Of a stretch of DNA of 27,058 nt, positions 18,150 through 27,058 are shown in pieces. The stretch comes from Gonapodya sp. JEL0774 (taxonomy: Eukaryota; Monoblepharomycota; Monoblepharidomycetes; Monoblepharidales; Gonapodyaceae). The translations under genes and the position numbers were made by a program. Under the pieces are notes generated by a model. It searched no databases. It saw only the letters and a program-made list of their open reading frames with translations, and was not told the DNA's origin. The stretch spans positions 1 to 27,058 of the forward strand of contig JADIIX010000217.1 in assembly GCA_027604505.1 (NCBI GenBank). The letters run 5' to 3'. How positions within the stretch are numbered: the stretch's first letter is position 1; every line of letters begins with the position of its first letter.

Positions 18150-21100
18150 ATGGGGCCCAGTTCCCAAAGCCAAACAACACCAAGTCCGATGGACATCGAA
18201 ACCGACGACGGAAACATGTGTCTCGCGTCTGTAGCTGAGCACGAGGTCCCATCAATTACCGCGCGGGGCGCGTTGGACCCAGACGACCATAATCGATTCA
18301 CCTACTACCATTCAACCTTCTTCGATAACGTAGGCAGCGGCGCCGCCAGAATCACCCAAAAGGGCGACATTCAGTCTCATCTCAGTCCTCTGCTTGGTCG
18401 ATCGAGTCTTGGACCAGTGCCAGCGGTGGGGACCGAGCTCAGCGATGTTGAGGTCAATTTCTCACGATCTTGGGGCCGTGGAATCCGGCTATGCACCCCG
18501 GTACTGACGCATTTTTCACCTTCCATTAGACTGAAAACAAAGCTACTCAGTCGGATCGCCATATTTGTGAGTTTTTTGAACCGTCTTCAGGAGCTTATCG
18601 CATCCAACAACGTCCTCCCACTTCCTTCCCAGCAGCTTGCTCAGATGTCCCTTCCATACCACAAAATTCAAGCAAGCGGCAGCTTAATCCGGAATCTCTG
18701 GGTGCTCAGTCTTTGGAATCATTGGCTGCGAAGACTCTCACCTGTGGTGATCATCATCCTTTCGTATTGGAAGTTCATGAGGTGAGTATGAAGAGAGACT
18801 GCTGGTCACATAGAGGCGAGCAGTTTTGAAATTCGTGTGGGAGCATTCGTGCGGGAACATGAGGGGAGTTGAGAGAAAGATGTTCTGGAAGAAAAGGGAC
18901 GTCACAGTTCTCTAGATAGTGTGCCCACACAGGTTGATGTTCAGAATTCCGTCGCAGAATGCTAATTTGTTTTGTAGACTGCGATACCTTCGGACAGTGC
19001 GCAATCGATATTTCAACGGGACGCAACTCCTAAGCCAGACGGAGATGAAGAGAACGGCGACATAGACATTGAAGCTTTCAATGACTCGGAAGGTATGCAC
19101 GCATCTTCTCTGTGGCATTGCTCCTCTCTTCTTATCCTTCATGCCATTTGACGTCGTTGCGATCCGGTCTACTGCAACACGCCCTTTCTTACTGTGCACT
19201 GCTCGAAGTCCCCAACATCAAGTCCACCGAGGCCCCTGCTGCGCCCATTAAAATCATCGACGCCGTTCAACTGGCTCTGACCACTCTCGGTCGCCCGTCG
19301 TCAAGCGCGCAAGTTCTGTCTTGGATCACGTCAAATATGCGGGGATTCACTGTTCGTGGGAAATGGGAGGCGAGCAATATTATGAACGCACTAATAGCTT
19401 GATGCCGGCTCTGATTATATGATTGCTATTACTCGCTGTTCTCTTCTGTTCCCGATCCCTCGGCGAAAGTCCACCGCTCGTTCGTACCTCTGCCGTCGGG
19501 GTCGTTGTGGCACCGACGCTCATGGAGCCGCCCTCTATACATCTGCGTTTGATCCTACCGCTACGCGATCTGTTCAAGAGGAAGTCAAAGTTCGTTCGCG
19601 ATGGCTACACAACAAATGTTCCTATGAAGCCGCATGTCTCGAAGCAGTGCGGAATCTACCAAATAGAGTGGGAACAAAAAGCCAAATTCATGCGTATCTG
19701 ATAGAGAAGCTTGGGGTAAAACGGGGGGCTTGGGAGGTGAGTCAAAGTTCCGAGGTTGGGAATGCGAAGTTCTGTTCGTGGTGAATATATGGCGACGCTG
19801 ATCACATTTCCTACAGGCATTGCAAATTAGTCGGTGTCTGAAGAATTTGGGAGGAAACCCCCGTTTGTACGGGCTACGTCACTCAGGATCGGGGACCCAG
19901 AAGGAAGCTACTCCAGCGCTCTCAAGCCCAGAGCTTGAATGCGACTCGCCGTCGCCGTCGCCTGTATCCACTCCAGCCAACAAACACTTGACATCGTCCA
20001 TTTTGAAAATTGATCCTACCGGTGCCCCTCCTGATAACAAGTGTTCAGTGGTCGACATGGTACGTCAGGCCATGGCCAACCTTCCTCAGAATTGTGGCAC
20101 AACCGGACAAGTTTTCGATTGGATCACCCGGAACGTCGCATTATGTGGAACCGCAGATGCTGATTTAAGGGTGGGGAAAGAAATCATTGTCTTGCACATG
20201 ATCTTCTGAGTGTTCTCCTTCTTGACAGCGTAAAGTTATGAAAGTATTGCACAAAAAGAGAGGCTTTGTCAGAGTCAATGGCCATTGTGTACCGGCTGTC
20301 TACTCTGTTCAGATGGACTCAACTACGAATTCCAGGATCGAGCCGATCCAACATGTCAAGAAGATCAAGCATCACGATCCAGCGGCAATTTCGGAGAAAA
20401 CTCCAACTCACTCTCACACCCGTGATAGACCTTTAACATTGCTTGCTTTGCCTATTGGGGTCCTCGTAGAACTTTTCAAATATCTGGCGCCCGCTGACGT
20501 GGCAAGAGTGACGGCAACTTGCCGACAGGGGTGCACAACGGGATCGAACTTGGATTATGTGCGTTCATGTTAATCACCACTCCCTATTACTCCTTTAACG
20601 CTCTGGGATTATCATCAAGGTTTACTGGCGTGCCGCGGTTAAACGAGCTGGGCTCCTCAAGATCGTGGAAGCCAAGTGCTGGGCCAACTACAGGACGTGG
20701 TCGTGAGTGTTGGCAGCTAAGAAGCTTGGGACTGTCCCACACGTTTCCATTCCTCTGCCACCCCATTGTAAGTAAAATCTTTGTCACCCTTGCGGGAGTT
20801 CGAAATTGTGTGGAGTGTGGGGCTTTCACCACAATTGTGTACGATGGAACATTCGAGGTGAGGCGAGACAGTAAGATGTCTTCAATAAATTAGCACTCCT
20901 ACAACGTGGGTTTGCCCTTTGTGTAATTGCAGAAACTTTGCGTCGGTTGCCTCAACCTTGATCATGATGCGGAACTCGATCATCCAGAGTTGTCGGATGT
21001 CACGGATCTCGAAAAGTGAGCATGCACCACCCTCGCATTGCCCAATTGTAAATCATCGTTTGAACTTGGACGGTGTCACTTCCGAACGTGCTTGAAGTTA

Positions 21101-21758
21101 CGTCCACCCTGTTACCCTCCGTCGCGACAGAGCAGTTGAGTGCGAGATTTGCATCAACCGATTGGCGGCCCTCGAGCCTTTCGCAATTCCAACCGGAGTC
21201 TCTCGATCTGTGCCGCGGAGCTCACTAGAAAGACACCTCAATGATCACGAGAGGTACTTGAAGGAGTTGCAGAAGAAGGTGAATTTGCGGAAGAGGAGGT
21301 GTTTTTTTTTCAAAGCTTCTGGGTTTTGCTAATAATAAGCTCGCACTCTGGCCATGCGGTAGTGCGACGAGTGGGAAGACGTTGATAGAATCGAAACGCT
21401 TTCCGAGGTATCGACGAGAACAAACTTGGCGATCGGGCAGACCATTTCACCAATAGATCTGAGCAGGCAGCAAGTATGCGAGGGAGTGGAGGAGAATAGA
21501 TTGCGGCCAAATGATTTGTCAGCACCTCTTTCGGAACGTTCAGAGTGCCAGGAGAAGCGGTCAGAGACAAAAAACACGCCACGTGCCGTAAACATCCCGA
21601 CGTCACTACCAGCTAATGGCTTCGAGAGTTGGATTGATCTTGCTCGGTTCCTCCTGCAACCAGGTGCATTCAATCAACTTGCCGGAGTCCTGGACTCAGA
21701 CTCCTTGTCTAATTTGCGTGGCTTGTTGGTGTCGTGGGGTATTACTGGACTTTCATGA
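18150..21758 (+). CDS. F-box protein with three winged-helix-like repeats and a Cys-rich module
   Basis: Twelve exons join in phase, about 867 aa. An acidic/Ser-rich N-terminus (~220 aa) is followed by three similar modules. D1 (~234-313) has IIDAVQLALTTLGRPSSSAQV and WITSNMRGF. D2 (~337-396) has YEAACLEAVRNLPNRVGTKSQ. D3 (~449-520) has VVDMVRQAMANLPQNCGTTGQ, FDWITRN and RGFVRVNG...AVYSV. Each fits helix-helix-recognition helix-wing, like forkhead/HARE-type winged helices. An F-box follows (~559-615: LTLLALPIGVLVELFKYLAPADVARVTATCR then VYWRAAV), which in known proteins binds Skp1 of SCF ubiquitin ligases. Next are CVEC, CVGC and CEIC pairs that could bind zinc, and a C-terminal helical tail. 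The D1 exon meets TGA at 19400. A GC-AG intron (19397-19469) restores the frame and completes the wing (GAALYTSAFD). The function of the whole is unknown. The start could also be the ATG at 18189. Confidence 0.7.
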
Positions 21759-22118
21759 TCACCTACTCTTACCTTTATCCAACTGTAATGATGTTTATGT
21801 ACTGTAACTTCTTCCGCTTTCAATAAATTTCCCCAATTTGTATCCCATTTGACCAATACATGTATTGCATTCAAAGCGACAGAGGTCCAGCTACGCTCAA
21901 ATGCAGATCAATATCCGCGAAATGGGGGTTCTGTTTAACCGCCCCCGCCCTGTGTGCCAATCCCATCGATTCCATCGAGGAGGCATGTATTGCGATCTTG
22001 GCTCAAATTTTGTACATCGCACAAATACACTAACTTACGTCGTTTCCATCTACGATAATCACGCCACAGGCCCTCATCGTGTGTGTGGATTGTCGGGGAC
22101 TGCACAATTCAATCAGCG
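21759..22118. other. Intergenic region with a 14-bp palindrome at 21854-21867
   Basis: 360 bases between the F-box stop and the FAD gene start. It contains the AATAAA signal and a perfect palindrome, CAATACATGTATTG, at 21854-21867, which may be a dimeric factor site in the FAD gene promoter. No further gene is evident. Confidence 0.6.
21822..21827 (+). terminator. AATAAA polyadenylation signal of the F-box gene
   Basis: A canonical AATAAA lies 64 bp after the TGA stop of the F-box gene, in T-rich sequence. This position is typical for a 3'-end processing signal. Confidence 0.55.
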
Positions 22119-24519
22119 ATGACATCGACTCGGACGAAACCGCTCCGCGTCGCCATTCTTGGATCTGGTGTGTCAGGCCTTTCAACAGCATGGATGCTGA
22201 CACTCCCAGAGAATAGAGCTCACTATGACGTGACGGTTTTCGAGAGTGAATCATGGATTGGCGGACACGCGCACACTGTCGATGTGGAAGTGGGATCCAA
22301 AAAAGTGCCAGTCGACGTCGGATTCATCGTATGCAATGAAGTGGTATGTTTTTGGATTCTGGAATGAGTTTTGGAAGTCGATTCACGTTAGTCCATAATT
22401 CCACAATGTCTTCACCTTTCAACATTCAACCCATTCGAAGACGTACCCAAACTTTCTGCGTGTTCTCAGTCACGTGGGAGTCTCTTACATACCTTCAGTA
22501 ATGTCTTTTTCCGTGTCCCGTGATGGAGGCAATCTCGAATGGGCAGGGACCTCACTTGCGACGGTGTTCGCACAACCTGGTTCTGTTTGGGATTCGCGAA
22601 TGTGGCGGATGGTCTGGGAAGTTCTTACTTTCAACGCACTTGCTGATAAAATTGCGAGAGAGGAGGAGGACAGGGAGCTGAAGGGAGGGCTGATTGATGG
22701 TGAGTGGACTCACCACCTTCGCTTGCCCATTGAGGATCGGCCTGCAACACTGGTCGGTCTTGTGAAAAAAATGCCTTCGAGAACTTTATGGTCACGTGTG
22801 TGAGGAAAGGGCATGATTGCTTTCTCGGACCGTGGTTCCTTGTTGACCAACCCTCCCCACCACTGTGTATATTCAGATTCTCCTTACGCCCACACGACTC
22901 TTGGAGAATTCTTTGCACTGCACGGATTCTCAACCTTTTTCTACGAAAACTATGTGCTGCCGATGACTGGTAAGTATTGGTCGTTCTATAGCAAACGTCA
23001 GAGGAAAATCACGGGGCAGTTGGAGGAATCCAGATGGATTTAGGGCTGAAATCATACGAAAGAATTCAGGTCAGAATGTTGATTGGGCTTGCGCGTTCTT
23101 TGGGGGGCGGGAATTTTCGATCAATGACAATCTTAGCTGCGTGATCAACTGGAGACTTTTGGTTTTGATTGTGCTGTCACTTGATGACCTCAGATCAAAT
23201 TAACCCACTCAAATCTTCCGGAATCCATCATCCCATCATACGTCATTTCATTTCTCAGCTGCTGTCTGGTCCACTCCCCCGACTGTCGCCACCTCCACAT
23301 TCCCACTCCTCACCTTTGTCCGTTTCTGCCGCAATCACCGCCTTCTCCAAATAACCGGACGCCCTGAATGGAAAACCGTTGCTGGAGGATCGCACGCTTA
23401 TGTATCTGCGATCGTCAAGCAGATCGGTCCAGATCGATGTAAAATTCAGGCCCGCGTGACACGGGTCGTTCGTGAGAGAGGCAAGGCCCACGGCGGGGTG
23501 AAAGTGTGGTACACGATTGGAGAGGGAGAAGAGCTGGAAGAAGTGTTCGATCATGTGGTGTTTGCAACGCATGCAGATACGGCCATGGAAATTCTGGGGC
23601 CGGACGCTTCTCTCGAGGAAAGAGACGCCTTGGGGAAAGTCACCTTTTCCAAGAACAAGGTCGTTTTGCATGGAGACTCAAGGGTTCGTTTAAGCTCGAG
23701 TGCGAGATCAACGTTCCAAGTGCGCTTGAGCCCCACCGATGCCAACACGCCGTTCGTTCTTCTTCTCCACCGTTATATCCCCCTCAAATCACCTTTCAAT
23801 CTCACAGCTGATGCCGCGTCTTCCCATTTGCCGTTCCTCGTGGAACTATATCACCATCAGTCCCAACGGTGCCGAGACTAAATCTGGGTCGTTGTGTCTC
23901 ACCTACTGCATGAACGTCCTCCAGTCTTGGATCGAAAGTGCCGGTATTGGTGACATTTTGGTCACAGTGAACCCAGTCATTGAGCCTGAAGAAGCAAAGG
24001 TTTGGGGAGAATGGGACAAGACACATCCGGTCATGGACGCAGAGGTAAGTTGAGGGTTCATACACGATTAACATCTGCTCAGATCACGGTTCGAATCAAT
24101 GACTCAATGAATGACTCAACTTGACCACCAATCACTATACTCAGTTACTCCGCGCCCAAAGGCTTCTTCCTACCTTGCAGTCTTTACCATCCACGAATAC
24201 CCTTTTCACAGGTGCCTGGACACATCACGGCTTTCACGAAGATGGATGCACGTCAGGACTCCTTGCAGCATTATCACTTGGCGCCAAATGTCCCTTCTCC
24301 GTAGAGCTCAATGGAGGTTTCCCAACAGCTCGCAGAGGTTGGAGGAGGAGGGGAGATAGTCCCGGACAGATGGAGAGTGATGTGGGAATTGGCAAAGGAA
24401 TATGGCCAGGCGGAAAGGGCAGGGGTGAATTGGAGTTGGAGTGGCTCTTGTGGAGTGGGGCCGCGTTAGTTGGGCTGGTTGGGATCGCTGGTGTGACAAT
24501 TGGTCGCGCGTTTCGGTAG
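22119..24519 (+). CDS. FAD-dependent amine-oxidase-like oxidoreductase with C-terminal membrane anchor
   Basis: Six exons in phase: 22119-22343, 22441-22699, 22877-22969, 23259-23683, 23808-24044 and 24145-24519, about 537 aa. The N-terminus has the Rossmann dinucleotide motif GSGVSG (residues 15-20) and an acidic strand end (VTVFESE). Next come IGGHAHTVDVE, VDVGFIV and TYPNF, which are hallmarks of the FAD/NAD-binding proteins that bacteria often encode beside cyclopropane-fatty-acid synthase genes. Later come LPMT/AAVWSTP, TVAGGSHAYV, VVFATHAD, SSWNYI, and the FAD-closing FTGAWTHHGFHEDGCTSGL. The last ~25 residues (from WLLWSGAALVG) form a probable single membrane span with a basic end, so the enzyme is likely tail-anchored. 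The exact reaction of this family is unsettled; a redox role on fatty chains or lipids is a guess. Introns of 177 and 289 nt flank the third exon. Confidence 0.87.
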
Positions 24520-24702
24520 CATCTGCATCAATGTAAGGATAATTCGATCAATGTATTAGACCTGTAATTGTTGTTCGGAGGCGACAGTGATGATACCCCG
24601 ACTTATTACTTTGCTTGGGACTGCCAGGTACGTTGTTGATGGAATGCGGTAGGGTGGGTCAGCAGTGGCAGTGCTCCAAATTTCTCTCCACTCGAACTGA
24701 AA

Positions 24703-26397
24703 ATGGTTGATGCTGAAGGAGCAAGCGTAGCGACACAGCTGGACCCATCTGCGCCGACGCGTTCTTCGCTGGCGGGGCTACTGAGAGAAGGTGCGCGACG
24801 AAATGAACGCAAAGTGTTCCGGAGGATCCCGTCCCCAGTCTCAAATGTTTCCACATGCACATGCAGGAAGCCCAAAATTCACTACAGATGAGCCTGTAGC
24901 TGTACTGTATGTGCCGTTGGATTTCTGTACTGTATTTGCTGTTGAGATGCAAACGGGCCTGATTGTTTCAGAGTTCTCATCCGGCATCATCTGATCGACT
25001 GGATCGCTGGGATTGTTATGGTAGCTGTTGGCTTTCTTGGTACGTCCTGGTCGTACCAGTTTGTCGAGTTTGACCCATGACCTCACCTCTACGCACAAAT
25101 CAAAATCGTGATTAAATCCATCGCGGCCCCACCGCCGCCCGCCTCCTCCTGAACACCATGTCGTACATATCAAAATGCTTTACTTGTTCAGTCGCCCTTG
25201 CAAAGCCCCACGAGAGGAATTTCTTCCCCGATGACGAAAGCATTTCGTACACTTGGAGGAGTGACACGTACCCTTCTTGGGCACTTATATTTCCGCTTCC
25301 AATCTTTCCTGTACTTGTCTTTTTGATTTGGAGTGGGCTCCTCCGCAGGAGATGGGACGAGGTCCACAGGGCGTGCCTTGGGCTGCTGGTTGCATCGGGG
25401 ATAAACATTCTGACGACGCACGTGCTCAAGGTATCAGTTGGACGCCTGAGGCCATGTGAGTTTTGAGAGTTTTGAGGGGAAGGGAGAGGGCGGCGAGATT
25501 GTGGGTTTATCTTGAGATACAGCGGAGAGAGGGGGTCACGCCTGTGCTGAACAGCAACAGCCTCATAAAGCGCTTTTTGGTTTCCGGATTACAATGGTGA
25601 CGCTCAGGAAGCGTCAGTACATTGCGTGCCCGATAGACTTGAGCAAATTCCTCAACATGCTATGTTTACGACCTTCCTTCAATATCCAGCATTCATTGAT
25701 GCCTGTCAGCCCATTGAGGCCGCTGTCACAGCCGCTCTCGCCGCGCCTTATGGCCCTGCCCGCTCCCTACCTCCTTCCGCCTGCAGCGGTCCCACTGCAA
25801 CCGTCCACAACGCCCGTTCGTCCTTTCCATCTGGCCACACCAGCTATAGCTTTTGTGGGATGGTTTTTGTGGCTGCATACCTGCTGGAAAGGGTGTCTCT
25901 GGGGGAAATTAGGTTGCGCAGGCGTGGGGCGTGGTATGACGGAGAACATTCGGTGGGGAGAAAGTCTATGTGAGTGGTCGAGTAATTATCTGCGCGCAAC
26001 GTGTCTCTCAGCGAGGTGTTCACCTTTCCCGCTTGTAGCATTGCCGCTGAACTTGCCGCGATCGTTGTACCCATCTTGTGGGCAGCTTTGTGAGTACTCA
26101 TTGATCGGAAACGCACGGACGATAGCATGAGCCTAACCGTAGCTTGTCAACGGTAGAATCGGCATTTCCAGAATTGATGGTGAGGGCGTGCCTCGTTGAC
26201 CAGCACCCATATTCACTGACGTGCGGAACGTCGCTTTCATACCTCTTCCAGACAACAAGCACCACTGGTCTGATGTGTTTGCGGGCGCTCTCATCGGTAC
26301 TGTCTCGTCGCTGGTCGGCTGGTTCTGCTTTGTGCGTAGACCTGCGGCGGCCGAGAAGTTTCAGGGTTCGGGAGGTGAGAACAAGAGGGAGGTTTAG
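24703..26397 (+). CDS. PAP2-family lipid phosphate phosphatase
   Basis: Integral membrane phosphatase that dephosphorylates phosphatidate, lysophosphatidate or diacylglycerol pyrophosphate (fungal Dpp1/Lpp1 type). Solid exons are 24972-25039, 25192-25455, 25618-25969, 26039-26089, 26157-26179 and 26252-26397, all in phase. The three catalytic motifs are intact: KVSVGRLRP (KX6RP), PSGHTS, and SRIDDNKHHWSD (SRX5HX3D). The last is split across a 23-nt micro-exon (26157-26179). Membrane segments include IDWIAGIVMVAVGFL and WALIFPLPIFPVLVF. The first exon is tentative: ATG 24703 with donor after 24830 keeps phase and gives about 343 aa, but that donor (GTCCCC) is weak. The junction after motif 1 (25455/25618) is also less conserved than usual. 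The C-terminus is short and polar. The gene converges with the right-hand H2B gene. Confidence 0.86.
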
Positions 26398-26755
26398 ATC
26401 CGACTGATACAGAGGGAATACGTGTTACTGTAAACAATCACACGTATTGGGCATCAACATTTTTTGTAATAACATTTTCATGTAATAACATTTTCATGAT
26501 TGTCTGAGCAGAAAAATGAGAAACAAATGAAGGGGAAGGTTGCAGATTGACCGTAGAAAAAGTGAGAGTGGAGGGGGATGCGTGCGCTGGTGATCGTATT
26601 GCAAATGTCTAAAAGCAATCCTACGTATAAAGTGAAGTCATTACATAACAACGAAAGAGATTCGGGTCACAGAGGCAACCTTTATACCGATCATGGGTTA
26701 AACCTTGGACAAGATGTGTTTGCGAAGCATTTGGAGATGGGAGTGGCGATTGGCA
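26398..26755. other. Convergent intergenic region
   Basis: About 360 bases between the phosphatase stop and the end of the H2B homology. It is AT-rich on its left side and includes a two-unit tandem repeat. A 72-codon frame at 26578-26796 runs into the H2B 3'UTR and has no support. Confidence 0.6.
26465..26496. repeat. Perfect 2x16-bp tandem repeat
   Basis: The 16-mer TGTAATAACATTTTCA occurs twice in direct succession (26465-26480 and 26481-26496), 70 bp after the phosphatase stop. It is probably replication slippage in the 3' region. Confidence 0.9.
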
Positions 26756-26774
26756 ATGTATGTACAATAGAGGT

Positions 26775-26790
26775 GGTTTTTATAAAAACC
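26775..26790 (-). promoter_or_regulatory. Histone-type 3'UTR stem-loop candidate of the right H2B gene
   Basis: The same 16-nt palindrome as at 267-282, read on the minus strand 61 nt after the H2B stop: 6-bp stem, UAUA loop, then ACC. Its conservation, with sequence divergence starting soon after it, supports a role in the H2B transcript end. Confidence 0.65.
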
Positions 26791-26851
26791 AAATGAAGTA
26801 ATATGGCTGCTTCAGCAGTCAAGATGACGTGCAGACTTCAAGTTCCCCTCT

Positions 26852-26988
26852 TTACTTGGAGCTGGTGAACTTGGTGACCGCCTTGGTGCCCTCAGACACG
26901 GCGTGTTTGGCGAGCTCACCGGGGAGAATGAGACGGATGGCGGTCTGGACCTCGCGAGACGAGATGGTGGAGCGCTTGTTGTATGCAG
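26852..26988 (-). CDS. H2B: Histone H2B, last exon (5'-partial, second copy)
   Basis: Encodes the same H2B C-terminal half as 71-207. The protein is identical; only three synonymous codon positions differ. The stop is TAA (TTA on the plus strand at 26852-26854). The acceptor CAG lies at 26989-26991 in plus coordinates, followed upstream by intron up to the window edge. The gene points toward the left H2B copy, so the two copies are convergent and about 27 kb apart. Confidence 0.95.
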
Positions 26989-27058
26989 CTGAGGAAACGC
27001 GGTGCAGGGAGAGACAGGGAGAGCAGATGTGAGCGACATGCTCAGAACCGAACACCAC

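Larger units (their letters stand above)
26756..27057 (-). repeat. Right arm of the terminal inverted repeat (second H2B copy)
   Basis: Reverse-complement counterpart of 2-301, about 98% identical. See the left arm for the differences. Homology begins on this side at the ATGTA at 26756-26760, 19 bp beyond the 3'UTR palindrome, and runs to the end of the window inside the H2B intron. Confidence 0.93.

Noticed and set aside
18567-18593. A 27-nt intron in the F-box gene's N-terminal exon
   Set aside because: It is far too short to splice, and the frame reads straight through it without a stop, so 18530-18781 is one exon.
24085-24100. GGTTCGAATC, a tRNA B-box-like sequence
   Set aside because: It lies within an intron of the FAD gene, with no A-box or cloverleaf around it.

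Overview
The window reads as nuclear DNA of an intron-rich fungus, most probably a flagellated (zoosporic, chytrid-like) one. Every gene is split by short GT-AG introns, mostly 56-150 nt with GTGAGT/GTAAGT donors. The protein families are fungal in flavour (APC-type permease, malonyl-CoA synthetase-like ligase, FAD amine-oxidase-like protein with a C-terminal membrane anchor). One gene matches radial spoke head 14 (RSPH14), an axonemal protein, which argues against Dikarya and for a lineage that keeps a flagellum. The organism call is an inference.

Layout, left to right: (1) last exon of a histone H2B gene (+), with a 3'UTR palindrome that fits the metazoan histone mRNA stem-loop pattern; (2) an EAF-like Pol II elongation factor gene (+, 606-2930); (3) a 24-exon amino-acid/GABA/choline-type permease (-, 3211-6438); (4) a compact same-strand trio: a 2OG-Fe(II) oxygenase (7060-9230), an ACSF3-like acyl-CoA synthetase (9407-12382) and a fatty-acid-hydroxylase/sterol-desaturase-family protein (12427-13845); (5) about 1.3 kb without a gene I recognise; (6) an RSPH14-like armadillo protein (15177-17519); (7) a large protein with three winged-helix-like repeats, an F-box and a Cys cluster (18150-21758); (8) an FAD-dependent oxidoreductase (22119-24519); (9) a PAP2/lipid phosphate phosphatase (about 24703-26397); (10) a second, nearly identical H2B last exon on the minus strand.

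The two H2B pieces form a roughly 302-bp inverted repeat at the ends of the window. Both ends stop inside the same H2B intron, which looks like a contig broken at a repeat.

I rebuilt the gene models by hand from splice-site phase and family conservation. Reading frame is preserved at nearly every junction. Two exceptions are reported: one junction in the oxygenase that no GT-AG choice keeps in frame, and one junction in the F-box gene that needs a GC-AG intron. Functionally, the permease, oxygenase, ligase and hydroxylase could form a small metabolic neighbourhood; the other genes look like unrelated housekeeping neighbours. The most interesting signals are the H2B 3'UTR stem-loop, the F-box/triple winged-helix protein, and a possible alternative splice that would fuse the ligase to the hydroxylase.
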